Assembly (NCBI RefSeq): GCF_949987535.1
Contig: NC_080065.1
Span: forward strand, 39,161,239-39,225,238
DNA: 64,000 nt
DNA from: Balaenoptera acutorostrata
Lineage: Eukaryota > Chordata > Mammalia > Artiodactyla > Balaenopteridae
Direction of reading: 5' to 3'
Each line of letters begins with the position of its first letter. Within the stretch, counting starts at the first letter, position 1. The notes below the pieces were generated by a model. It worked only from the letters and a program-made list of their open reading frames with translations, ran no database searches and was not told where the DNA came from. The translations under genes and the position numbers were made by a program. Shown here piece after piece: positions 41,201-50,439 of the stretch.

Positions 41201-44200
41201 TTAATCCTAAAGGCCTCAACAGTAGAAAGGACGCGACCAGCGCGGGGAGAATGCCCCGGGGACCGGCCGTGGAGGTCCATCCGTCTGCTGGGAGGATTGC
41301 CTGCGGAGGTCGCGGGAGCCCTGAGGGTCCTACTCCGTCTAGCTTCCCTCCTCCTTCCCCACCCGAGCAAGCGCGGCCACCTCAGGCACCAGCGAACCCT
41401 GCCTCTTCGTCTTCCAGGAGTCCTAATGGACCTACTTTAATAAACCGATAACACTCCTATTTTAAACTAGCAGCTTCTATTTTCATGCCCATAACCACTG
41501 TGCCAAAGTTCCTCAAACCAGTTGTTTTGCAAGTAGGTCAAACAGGCGCCCTGCCATCCCGTTCTCCCCGTTTATTTGCCTGGAAAATTCTTTCTTATCT
41601 AATAGAAAGTCTGGTCCAGTTTGAACCAAAAAATAAATGAAGTGTTACTTTGGAGTAGAGATTCATTCATTTTCAAACATTAACCATTTTTATTACACAA
41701 TCTATGATAATTGTATAATTAATTGTAGGAAAATTAGAAAGCACAGATAAGTAAAAAAAAAGAAAAATTAAAAGAAAACCATCCATTAGCGGGGGATAAA
41801 TTGGGAGATTGGGACTGACATATATACATTGCTATAAAATAGATTAATAATAACCTGCTGTATAGCACAGGGAACTCTACTCAGTACTCTGTAATGGTCT
41901 ACATGGGGAAAGAATCTTAAAAAAAAAAAGTGGATATATATATGTATAACTGATTCACTTTGCTGTACACCTGAAACTAACACAACATTGTAAATCAACT
42001 ATACTACTCCAATAAAAGTTTTAAAAAAAGAAAACCATCCATGATCCCCCTATTAATAAAATAACTATTCTAAACATTTTGGTGTATATCTTGCCAGATT
42101 TTTTCCCATGCAAATGCATATTTGTGTTTTTCCTCGCTTGTTCTATATTGAGCAACTTTCCATGTTCGTAAATAAAGATCAACGTGGTTATTTTGATAGC
42201 TGCATGGTGTACCATTAGAGAGATAGATGAACCACACTTTAACCATCTCTCTTGCTGGACGCTTAAGCTGTTCCCAGTGTTACAGAAGTCTTCTTACACA
42301 AGCAATCTTGTACATGTGTCAGATTATTTCTTTAAGATTAATTGCCAAAAGTGAAAAGGGTGGGTCGAAGGGTGTGATCATTTTAAAGACTCTCAAGACG
42401 TAATACCAAACTACAGTCCAGAACCATCTTACCAACTAGGCCTCCCACCAGCAGCACCTTGCAGTGCCCGACTCTCCATGGCTTTCCAACAATCCAGACC
42501 CACCGAGCGCTGGTGTTTCCTGTACTGGTACATGGTGTGCCAGGCACAGACAAAGTCAAATCAGATCAAACAGCCCACGCAAGGAAGGGGGTAGGAGGAA
42601 GAAACAGATGAGGAGTCAATATTTATAGGTAAATGTGCTGAGATTATAGTACAGAGAATACACAGAAACTGGATGTCATCATCTTCCTGGGACAGGTGTC
42701 ATAGAAGGCTTCCTGGAAGAGGTTGGTTCTGAGGCTGGCCTTGAAGACTCATCCGGCATTAACTGAGTAAAGAACAGGAAGGAGTGATGAGCCAGAGAGA
42801 GGAAATAATCCAGGTAGATCCAGGTAGAGGGAAGATCCCAGGCATGAATGTCCTGTACCTTTTCAGTGAACAGCAAAACGTTCTGTAACGGTTAGACCAC
42901 AGGGTGCATGGGGAGGTGGTTAGGAGCGGTGGGCCATGAGGCTGAAGAGGTAGCTTGGGCCTGATCAAGAGGGGCTCTGTCGGCTAAATAAAGGTGCTTT
43001 AACTTTATCCAGAAAACTGGATAAAGCTCACCAAACTGAAACCTCCTTGGGAGGCAGGAGTTGGCATTAAAACCTGTACATGGTAGAGTCACACTGATCT
43101 AAGGGACCAGCATGGATGTTGAACTCAAAAATTGCTGTTTGTCACTACTCCTGAGGAGCCTTTCTGAGCTGGAAATAGCCACTTAACCTCTGTGTCTAGT
43201 GAAATAGAGGGACTAGGTTTCTTCCAGTTCTAAATAGCTATGAACTCAGGCACATTCTTTGACTTTTTTTTTTTTTTTTCCAGAAAAGGTGGCCATTAAG
43301 ATCCTGGACAAGACCAAGTTAGACCAGAAAACCCAAAGGCTCCTATCCCGCGAAATCTCCAGCATGGAAAAACTGCACCATCCCAACATCATTCGCCTTT
43401 ATGAAGTCGTGGAGACTCTATCCAAGCTGCACTTGGTGATGGAGTATGCAGGGGGTGGGGAGCTCTTTGGGAAAATCAGCACCGAAGGGAAGTTCTCAGA
43501 ACCAGAAAGCAAGCTCGTCTTCTCCCAGATTGTGTCTGCCGTGAAGCACATGGTGAGCAGGGCGAGGAGGGAGCGTCTTGCTCCCATTCTACCCACAATG
43601 GGAGCGTGGGGCTTTAGTTTACCATCATCTAAGCATCCCCGAAGGCTTTGGTCCTACAAGGGCAGACAGCAGTCCCTTCTGTGAGAGTCAGATGTCTGGC
43701 TGGGATTGTGCTCCCTGCCTCCGAAGCAATGCCCAGGGATCTCCAGTTACACGGCAGCCTCCTGGCCTCTGCGGAAGTTGGCAGGAGTCACTCTGAGCAG
43801 CCCCATGACCATCACCCCCTCCTTGGCCACACGCATTCCTCCAACCCCGTCTTCCACTACTCGGAGAGCTGGCTTCTCACTGCTTCTTGGCCTTGCCTCC
43901 CTAATTCTGTGTCTAGGATGCCCTCTCCCCTCTTTTCACATCTCACATCCCCAATCCCATCCACACGTCGTGACCCAGCTCAGTTCTGTCTCTCTCTGTG
44001 AAACTTTCTTCAGTCTTCGGTCAGCCCGCGCTGATCTTCATGCCTTTGGTGAACCCCACTAGCTCTTGCCGCCTCTGTGCTCAACACATTAACACTTGCT
44101 TGTGTCATTCTTATTTTAGTTCTCTGATTATGTCTTTAGATAAATCTGGACTCCGTAAGCATACTCCCCAGTTCCTCCATGAACCGGTTCTCCTGTGCCC

Positions 44201-46378
44201 TCCCTATTGTTGGTTGTACTGCTGGGCACACAGGAGGAATCTGACTTGCAGACCTGATGACCACTTGTACCACTCTGTTAGTGCAAAGGTTTTGGCTGCC
44301 CTCTTTGCCCAGCTCTCAGTCCAGTTGGCAGGAAGAGACACTTGTCTGGTGTCTATATTAGTTGAGAGGCTCTTTCTAGTTTGCTCCTCTGTTCAGATGT
44401 CGTGAGACAAGAACTGGGATCAATGAGCTCCTGGCCAAATTATTAGCAGGTTACTAGTGACCTAAGGGGCCCAAGATAGCAGCTGGGAGGGAGGGGGGAG
44501 GAAAAAGAAGTGAGCAGGGAGAACCTGAGTGTGATGGTAGTGGCTGTTTACAACCTGTGGTTGTCATCTAAGTGGCCCTGTGCTGGGGTGAACTTTCCCT
44601 GGGCCAGGGAATAAGCCAGACCCATACCAAGCAATGGAGCAGATGGGCAGAGTCTTGCACATTCTACTTGGAAAAGAGATCTGGTGGGAGAGCAGAAGAG
44701 GATCCAGCAGGAGAGGATGCAGACTGAGTCCTCTGAGGCTCTACATCCTGACCTTTCTCCTAGCTCTCTGGTCTCCAACAAGAGGAAGGGTGAACGATAG
44801 ACATAGATCCAAATTTTATCGGGTTTGTTTGCTATGTGCCAGGACCATGCTGAATGCTATAGATACAGCATCACATACAGTTCTCACAACAGCCTTATGA
44901 GGCGGTTCTCAGTGTCCCATTTTACAAAGAAGGAAGGCGACACTCACATACACAGCTGGTATAGTTGAATCTAGAATTAACCAAGATGTCAGGCTCCAAA
45001 GCCTGGATTCTTGCCACAGGAGATCCAGCCGGAAAAGTGACATTAAACCATTTCCCAAGAGCCCTTGGCATTAAACTGGTCAAGGGTCTTCAAGGTTGTC
45101 TGGATCCAGAATTCAAGGGTAGGGATTGGATCTGCTGCCAGAACCTTGCCCAACATAGTATCCTCCCTTCTATTGAGTTCTATGGCGATAAAGGAGCCCA
45201 CCCAAAGGAGCAGGGGTGTGGAGTTGGGGGAGGGCTCCTCACCTTCTTGGGGTTGGCCCTACTCAAGAGATTGCTCAGCCAGAAAAACCCATACATGGTC
45301 TCAGAAACGAAGGATTACTGTTTCACAAGATCTGGGTCTTACTTCTGGCCCTAATTCCTGAGTCCATGTGTGTGGGACAGACTCCAACCCTCACCCCACA
45401 GAACAGAACCTTTGGTCTGCTTGGAGGGTGTGGGCTTTACACTGGACTAAAGGTTATGACAGGGCAGCTCTCAAGATCTGAGGTTTGACGTGACTTAAGT
45501 TGATCTCCATTGAATTTCTGTTGTTACACCGTTATCACCTCATTGTTTCAGAGCAACTGATGCATCTTTAATGTTGGTATTTTACTTTGAAAACGATGAC
45601 TTTTTCCCCCTTTGTCTTCTTTCCACAGCATGAAAACCAAATTATTCACAGAGATCTGAAAGCAGAAAATGTGTTCTATACCAATAATACTTGTGTGAAG
45701 GTGGGTGACTTTGGATTCAGCACAGTAAGTAAAAAAGGTGAAATGCTGAACACTTTCTGTGGGTCTCCTCCCTACGCGGCGCCCGAACTTTTTCGAGACG
45801 AGCACTACGTCGGCGTTTATGTGGATATCTGGGCCTTGGGGGTGCTTCTGTACTTCATGGTGACGGGCACCATGCCATTTCGGGCAGAGACCGTGGCCAA
45901 ACTGAAGAAGAGCATCCTGGAGGGCACGTACAATGAGCCTCCGCACGTGTCAGAGCCCTGCCTCCGGCTCATCCGGGGCGTCCTCCAGCAGGTACCCGCC
46001 GAGAGGTACGGAATCGACTCCATCATGAACAATGAGTGGATGCAAGGAGTGCCGTACCCCACCCCTTTGGAGCCTTTCCAGCTGGATCCGAAACATTTGT
46101 CAGAAACCAGCACCCTCAAAGAAGAAGAAAATGAGGTTAAAAGCACTTTAGAACACTTGGGCATTACGGAAGAGCATATTCGGAATAACCAAGGGAGAGA
46201 TGCCCGAAGCTCCATCACAGGCGTCTATAGAATCATTTTGCATAGAGTCCAAAAGAAAAAGGCTTCGGAAAGTGTCCCAATAATGATACTACCAGACCCT
46301 AAAGAGAGGGACCTAAAGAAAGGGTCCCGTGTCTACAGAGGCATAAGACACACATCCAAATTTTGTTCAATTTTATAA
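25926..46378 (+). CDS. NIM1K: NIM1K, serine/threonine-protein kinase NIM1 (three coding exons, complete)
   Basis: The CDS joins 25926-26217, 43284-43552 and 45629-46378: 292+269+750 nt, or 436 codons plus TAA, the length I know for human NIM1. All junctions obey GT/AG and keep frame. Visible kinase features are the glycine-rich loop GEIGSGNFSQV (residues 78-88), VAIK with Lys103, HRD with Asp196, DFG with Asp214, and the activation-loop segment LNTFCGSPPY. That segment includes Thr229, the residue LKB1/STK11 phosphorylates in the human enzyme. The C-terminal part after about residue 340 is a charged tail ending in SKFCSIL. NIM1 is an AMPK-related protein kinase (CAMK group); its physiological substrates are poorly known. 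It converges on HMGCS1. No frameshift, stop or lost catalytic residue is seen. The identification is firm; only the 5' non-coding exons are missing from view. Confidence 0.97.
26380..26460 (+). repeat. MIR-like fragment
   Basis: The core ttatagataaggaaactaag is typical of MIR. Confidence 0.5.
27258..27293. repeat. (CA)n microsatellite, interrupted
   Basis: About 36 bp of CA dinucleotides interrupted by CG and TG steps. Confidence 0.85.
27755..27985 (+). repeat. MIR element
   Basis: Contains gtgcttcagaatcagacaaa, the core cctcagctgtaaaatagagg and a typical end cactcaataaatggtagcta. Confidence 0.7.
28110..28322 (-). mobile_element. L1 3' fragment
   Basis: The + strand shows agctttattgagacgtaatt and atggttaccgcagtaaggtt, the complement of an L1 3' UTR. 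A SINE follows directly. Confidence 0.6.
28325..28450 (+). mobile_element. CHR-type SINE, short form
   Basis: Head ggacttccttggcagtccag, then gtttgatccctggt and a long A tail. Confidence 0.88.
28640..28765 (+). repeat. MIR-like fragment
   Basis: Core ttttacaaatggggagtcgg followed by aggtcacggcagagacaggg. Confidence 0.6.
29095..29350 (+). repeat. MIR element
   Basis: Contains ggagtcagccagacctgcga and ctctagctgtgtgacccccg, with a degenerate attaagtgccagtattag end. Confidence 0.6.
31400..32300 (+). repeat. Second copy of the unresolved old repeat
   Basis: Parallel to the segment at 10,640-11,360. It shows agattatggagaatcttctt and gaagccattgaagagcttta. Confidence 0.5.
32673..33068 (+). mobile_element. 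L1 3' end with target-site duplication
   Basis: A 3'-terminal L1 piece ending in an A-rich tail. It is flanked by aaaattatgttttct at 32658-32672 and 33069-33083. Internal markers are ccatatgatgtcacttagat and ctactgtatagcacaggaga. Confidence 0.88.
33400..34180 (+). repeat. Third copy of the unresolved old repeat
   Basis: Starts attcaacaaatatttgttga, continues ggcactgttctagggactgg and later ggaataatccaggcaagaga. It is more complete at the 5' side than the other two copies. Confidence 0.55.
34640..35140 (-). mobile_element. LTR-like segment of an endogenous retrovirus
   Basis: On the - strand an AATAAA is followed by a TATATGGAGCTGCCTGCCTC stretch near the left end, as in the R-U5 part of an LTR. 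Ends are not defined and no internal genes are visible. Confidence 0.35.
35725..36345 (-). mobile_element. Old L1 3' region interrupted by a SINE
   Basis: The + strand shows atttatccattctactgttg and similar complements of L1. A CHR-type SINE at 36028-36129 splits it, so the L1 is the older insertion. Confidence 0.6.
36028..36129 (+). mobile_element. CHR-type SINE, short form, inside an old L1
   Basis: Head gggacttccctggtggtcca. The body after the B box is shortened (aatccctggtgcaagctgca). A tail of nine A. Confidence 0.85.
36994..37356 (+). mobile_element. CHR-type SINE, long form with extra internal modules
   Basis: Direct repeats agatgctcctcca (36981-36993) and agatgcccctcca (37357-37369) flank it. 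Three ccacaacta-type modules lie in the body, against one in the other long copies. Confidence 0.92.
37631..37909 (+). mobile_element. L1 3' end with target-site duplication
   Basis: Direct repeats of 21 bp, starting gaaactttctagtgg (37610-37630) and gaaactctccagtgg (37910-37930), flank a short L1 3' end with an A-rich tail. Confidence 0.88.
39424..39650 (-). mobile_element. L1 3' fragment
   Basis: The + strand shows ttactttcaggtgtacaaca and tacattacaaaatgatcgcc, complementary to an L1 3' UTR. Confidence 0.6.
39661..40150. mobile_element. Probable old LTR or related repeat
   Basis: A repeat-like segment (ggggccagggtatataggag, gggctcattgaaatcactcc) that I recognise as recurrent in mammalian genomes but cannot name. 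Ends and strand are not settled. Confidence 0.35.
40900..41430. promoter_or_regulatory. CpG-rich patch within a NIM1K intron
   Basis: Many CG dinucleotides are concentrated here (for example gagcagcgcgcgtgcagctg and gcggaggtcgcgggagccct) in an otherwise AT-rich intron. A donor-like CAG|GTAAAC lies at 41180/41181. No recognised repeat covers it. An alternative promoter, an exon of a non-coding transcript or an enhancer are all possible. Confidence 0.45.
41787..42026 (+). mobile_element. L1 3' end with target-site duplication
   Basis: Flanked by the 16-bp repeat aaagaaaaccatccat at 41771-41786 and 42027-42042. It is homologous to the 3' ends at 32,673 and 37,631. Confidence 0.9.
42050..42470 (-). 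mobile_element. Old L1 fragment
   Basis: Diverged antisense L1 3' region (gataggctgcat-type stretch near 42,200; ctcccaccagcagcaccttg near 42,440). It was the target of the younger L1 at 41,787. Confidence 0.45.
43284..43552 (+). CDS. NIM1K: NIM1K coding exon 2
   Basis: It encodes residues 98 (completed) to 187, from EKVAIK to AVKHM. The acceptor is a run of about 16 T followed by CCAG; the donor is ATG|GTGAGC. It contains the ATP-binding lysine (Lys103), the helix C region (SREISSMEKLHH) and the hinge (VMEYAGGGEL). The exon ends in phase 0. Confidence 0.96.
43553..45628 (+). other. NIM1K: NIM1K intron between coding exons 2 and 3
   Basis: This is a 2.1-kb intron with GT and AG ends. Apart from a MIR-like piece near 44,850-44,975 it appears unique. 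Confidence 0.9.
44850..44975 (+). repeat. MIR-like fragment
   Basis: Core cattttacaaagaaggaagg with flanking acagccttatgaggcggttc. Confidence 0.5.
45629..46378 (+). CDS. NIM1K: NIM1K coding exon 3 (terminal)
   Basis: It encodes residues 188-436 and the TAA stop, from HENQIIHRDLK to SKFCSIL. The acceptor is CTTTCCACAG|CATGAA. It carries the catalytic loop, DFG, the activation loop, the rest of the kinase C-lobe and the C-terminal tail. It is 750 nt with no disruption. Confidence 0.97.
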   Translation, partial: HENQIIHRDLKAENVFYTNNTCVKVGDFGFSTVSKKGEMLNTFCGSPPYAAPELFRDEHYVGVYVDIWALGVLLYFMVTGTMPFRAETVAKLKKSILEGTYNEPPHVSEPCLRLIRGVLQQVPAERYGIDSIMNNEWMQGVPYPTPLEPFQLDPKHLSETSTLKEEENEVKSTLEHLGITEEHIRNNQGRDARSSITGVYRIILHRVQKKKASESVPIMILPDPKERDLKKGSRVYRGIRHTSKFCSIL

Positions 46379-46470
46379 ATTGCATTAGACTGCTGGTAAT
46401 TAACCAAGATCATTGTTGCTGCTTTTAAATTTTTTCACCAACTTGAGTGGAGACATTTTTGTAATTTTTA

Positions 46471-46476
46471 AATAAA
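46471..46476 (+). terminator. NIM1K: NIM1K polyadenylation signal (AATAAA)
   Basis: A canonical AATAAA lies 93 bases after the stop codon, followed within 40 bases by a C-rich run. It is a plausible proximal poly(A) site. Longer 3' UTRs cannot be excluded from sequence alone. Confidence 0.6.
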
Positions 46477-46499
46477 TTTAAATTTAAGATATGCATTTC

Positions 46500-46527
46500 C
46501 CCTCCGCCGCCCCGCCCCCCCCCCCCC
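46500..46527. repeat. C-rich homopolymer tract after the NIM1K poly(A) signal
   Basis: A CCGCC-rich stretch leads into a run of 15 C before AAAAA, directly downstream of AATAAA. The - strand is therefore a long G run. Confidence 0.85.
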
Positions 46528-46779
46528 AAAAAGTCTATTAGCTCAGATTCTGGCTTGGTTTGTAACCTCATCTTGTTTTCAAACTCTAACATTCACTCAG
46601 TTAATCGAGAAATGCTTATGCAGTGCCTACCATGTGCCGGGCACTGTTTAAGGTGCTGCAAAATAAAAAATAGGCCAGGTCCTTTCTCTCCTGTGCAGGA
46701 TAGTCTAGTCATTACTGCAATTTGTCCTGAGGCTGTAACTGGACTCATACCTTCCTTCCTCCATCAACCATTGTAAATT

Positions 46780-49390
46780 TCCCTCGCCTTTGGCCAGCAT
46801 TTTGGCTGGTCTAGATTGGGTGGTATGACCCAGACCTTTAGCATCAAAGGATCTGAACCCTTAGGTGCCTTGCTCTTGTTGGCTCAGGGTTGCTGCAATT
46901 GCCTCTTCACCATCATTATGAGGCTCTAAAGTAACGCTCTTGGGTTCAGACATAACTCCTCTTTAGCTCCTTACGAAAATCAGGGTCAGTAATTCCCACC
47001 ACTATAATAGCTCCTTTCTTTGCCTGCTTGTCACCTGGCATGGGGATCCCAAAGTGACCATGTGGTAGCCATAGATCTCAATTCACTGGACCCCTACTGG
47101 GTCTCCCGGTAGAAGCATCCCCCTGCCCCCAGGATCGAAAACCTCTAATCTAGCCAAGCCGAGACTGTAGCAAAGAGAAGTACAAATTCTTCAAGTGGGT
47201 CCCTGATTGTGATGGTAAGAAAAGTCAATCATGCTTCTACCCAGTGGTTCCCAGACCTGTGTATTTTAACAGCAGGGGACATGTATCTATGAGCCATTGT
47301 TAAATCATGTATACTGAATCCTGGGGGATAGCACCCCAGCCCTGCAGGGTGCTGCCCTATAACCGGTGCCTTAGCTGAGCCACTCCATCCATCTATGCTG
47401 GCTGCTTCTGGTGTTGAGGTATATAGTAAGAGGGGTACATCCCATGGTCATGTGCCCGTTGCCCACACGGCTTTTACCAAAACTGTGGTCCTTGAGGCAA
47501 TGTTATGTAATATACATGATAATGGACCAGGTATTCTCTAGGACCTAGCATGATTGTATTGGAGGATTCACTGAAGGCAGGAAAGGTGAACCTATATCGT
47601 GAGTAGATGTCAATTCCATAAGGATGAATCACTGCTGTGTTCGTCTGAATTTATGACTCTGTGGATCTGATAATGCCCAGCTCATGAGGAGATAGCTCCA
47701 TTTGCTTGGTCCCTCAGTGACCCATAATCAGGTGCTCAGTCTCTCCTAGAGCCTAGAAACACACCAAGAGCCTGAGTAGTTCTCTGCTGCAGAAAGCATG
47801 GCCTCACTCCAGGACCCTGCAGGGCTGTGCTGTAACCTTCTACAGCGGTTGCCAAAGAAAGACTCCACACCGTATTCTTAAGCACCATGTAGACAGTCAG
47901 AGTAGCAATGCAGTTTGCACTGAAGCCTGAAACTGCTGTAGATTTTTTTTCTGTAGCATCCACTTGAAACCAGCAGTCCCGACAAATGGGTTAGAGGAAT
48001 ATGCCAAGTATAATACATGTGCTTCCAAAACCCAGATAGGCCTACTAAACCCTGTGCCTCTATCTCAGCGCTAAGGGGTACAAGGTGCAACATATGAAGG
48101 CGTGCCTCAGGTCATTGGTCCTCTAAACACTTCATCAGTGTGGCCAGACCCCTGAATCTTCATGGAGCTTATCACCCACACTCTGGCACACATAAGTCTT
48201 AGTAGGGCATCTGGAGGACTCGCCACTTCCTGATGCCACATCCACCCAGCATGCTGTCACATGGACCAGCATGTGTTCTGCAGAATGTCAAGATGAGGAA
48301 GGTCCTTTTAGACTATCTTGTGACATAGAGCAGGAGGCTTAACATCATCGCCTAGGGGCAATAGAGTAAATGAGAATCTCTGTCTATCCCAAAAAAACCG
48401 CAAACTGCTTTTAATCCTCCTTTCCGGTGGAAAATGAGAATGAATTTTCCCCCCAAAATAGCTGCATATCAATGCCAGAGTCTCTGCGTAAAGAGCCACA
48501 TCCAGCATGGCCGCTAAAACTGACTGAGACAAACACTGGTCCACCAACATCCTCCGTTCACCATCTGCTCTTTTAAGGAGGCTGATGGGTAAATTAAGTA
48601 AATTAAATGAGGTTATGATGGAGCCCATTACCTCTGTGTCCCACTGATAGCTGCATTTCCTCATGTGACTGCTTATGATTTATTAACATGGCTGGGGAGA
48701 GGGTACACTTTCAGAGGTTTCCATGTGCCTCCTCCTCCCAAAGCGGCTCTTACTCCACACATTAGGGGTCTAAATGTATTTATCCCAAATAGGTACTTGG
48801 AGACGAGGGAAAGGACCCCAAGGTGACATCCTCATTGTGAGACAGACTTTGGCCAGAACTCCATCCATCAGCTGGTTTCCATAGGCCACCCCTCCCATCT
48901 ACACATAGGGCCGTAATGGTACTCAGGGTTCTCTGGTGTCCATTTCACTTTACACTTTTTATCCAAAAGTCCTTAAACTTTCTGGGTATGCATACCATAT
49001 ATACTTGTGGCAGTAGGGCCTTCCTTCAAGAAGTCCTGGCCTCCCCCTCACTGTGCACTGGATCTGTAAAGTAACTCAGATCTGGAACCATAATTTTCTG
49101 TGACAGGCTACACCAGACTTCTGCTCACCAGCTTGCCTGAAGGCCCTTGGGCTTTCAGTGTGCCTTGAGCTGATAGTTGGCTGACTTAAACCTGTCATTT
49201 TTTTCCCCTCAGGCTTCCAAAACAGTTAACAAAAGCTAGCCAAATCCAGAGGCTTTATCATCGCCCCATCCCGTTCAGGTGCCGCATGGTCCAGTATTCC
49301 ATCTCCCCCCTCTACCTCTAGATGACAGCCTCGGTAGTAATTGTGCTGCTCCTGCAAGCCAGGGCTTGTCCGCACCCTCTTACCAACAGC
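46780..49390 (-). mobile_element. ERVL-type endogenous retrovirus, internal remnant
   Basis: Antisense to NIM1K. A recognisable reverse transcriptase fragment lies at 48308-48664; the rest is decayed pol-like sequence with no long ORF. It lies downstream, in its own sense, of an LTR at 49,959-50,400. Confidence 0.6.
48308..48664 (-). pseudogene. Endogenous retroviral pol fragment (reverse transcriptase region)
   Basis: The 118-codon open piece shows RADGERRMLVD and, near its end, a FTLLPLG...PALCH stretch, resembling the reverse transcriptase of ERVL elements. It lacks the rest of pol, and the surrounding frame is broken. It is a fossil with no coding role. Confidence 0.6.
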
Positions 49391-49395
49391 ACATT

Positions 49396-49865
49396 AGTGT
49401 TCTATTGATGTCTTAACAAATTACCTCAAATGTAATGCCTTAAAACAACACAAATTTATTATCTGACAGTTCTGTGAGACAGAAGTCCATCGTGGGTCTC
49501 ATTGGGCCAAAATCAAGGTGGCCTCAGGGCTGGGTTCCTTTCTGAGACTAGGGGAGAACCCATTTCCTTGCCTGTATCTGCTTCTAGAGGTGGCTTGTAT
49601 TCCTTGGCTTGTGGTCCCCTTCCTCCATCTTCAAAGCCAGCAATGGGCCATCTCTTCGCTCACCCTTGTATAGTGACATCTCCCACTGATCACAGCCCAG
49701 AAAGGCTCTCTTCTTTTAAGGGCTCCTGTGATTAGGTTGGGCCTATCCAGTCTCCCCATCTCAAGGTCCTCAAGCTTAATCACATCTGTTTTTGCCATGT
49801 AACACAACATATTCACAGGTCCCAGAGGTGGAGATCAGAGGTAGGAATCATTCTGCCTACTACAA
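49396..49865 (-). mobile_element. MLT1-like LTR (ERVL-MaLR)
   Basis: The + strand shows ttaaaacaacacaaatttat and ttcctccatcttcaaagcca, the complement of the LTR end and body of MLT1 elements. It separates the ERVL internal remnant from that element's LTR. Confidence 0.7.
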
Positions 49866-49958
49866 ACAGCAATGGGGTTTTTGCCATGACTGGTCAGTAA
49901 ACCTGCTCCAACCACCTATCCTGAGGGTCTGCTTTATAGGGCTGTTCTGGGTACCAAT

Positions 49959-50400
49959 TGTATTAGCCTGGGTTCTCCAAAAGAACAGAGCCTGAGACAA
50001 GAGTTTGCACGTAAGTCATTTATTTAGGAAATGATCCCACGATGCAGAAGTGAAAAATAAGAGGCAAGCCAATATAAGGATGTGTTGCCAAATTGGCTGT
50101 AGGCAACTGGTAGTTGATTCAGCAGGATCTTCTGAGGCACCTTCTGGAATGCTTCTCAGAACTGTCTGCCCAGGGGAATGAAAGGAGGAAGCATTTATCT
50201 ACCAGCAAGTAAGTGTCCACTATTGTTAAGGGTGGCCCCATGGGAACTTAACTTCTCTGCCCTTCTGGGCCATGATATTGAGTTCCGAATGACTTCTATG
50301 GGCCCCCCGCAACACAGAGACCGAAATGAGGGGTGTGTAGCAGGAATCCGGAGGGAGGTACTATCATATTCTCTGAGATCCTGGTCAAAGACTGCATGGA
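49959..50400 (-). mobile_element. ERVL-type LTR (probable 5' LTR of the remnant)
   Basis: On the - strand it shows CCTAAATAAATGACTTACGT near its end and finishes GGAGAACCCAGGCTAATACA, the familiar end of ERVL LTRs. The upstream boundary is only approximate. Confidence 0.5.
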
Positions 50401-50439
50401 AGCAATTGCCACAAATGTGGCTGGAGTAGAAGGCAGGGC

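Larger units (their letters stand above)
26218..43283 (+). other. NIM1K: NIM1K intron between coding exons 1 and 2
   Basis: This 17-kb intron holds MIR-like pieces, several L1 3' ends, SINEs, old LTR-like segments and the CpG-rich patch at about 40,900-41,430. Stretches with nothing recognised include 26,500-27,240, 29,360-31,330, 38,100-39,420 and 42,470-43,283, apart from short decayed repeats. Confidence 0.9.

Noticed and set aside
43259..43283. Upstream ATG in frame with NIM1K exon 2 (reading through the T run)
   Set aside because: The T run and CCAG form a clear splice acceptor, and the frame joins exactly to exon 1, so this ATG is intronic.
45817..46218. A 133-codon - strand ORF under NIM1K exon 3
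   Set aside because: It mirrors the conserved kinase coding sequence and has no independent support.
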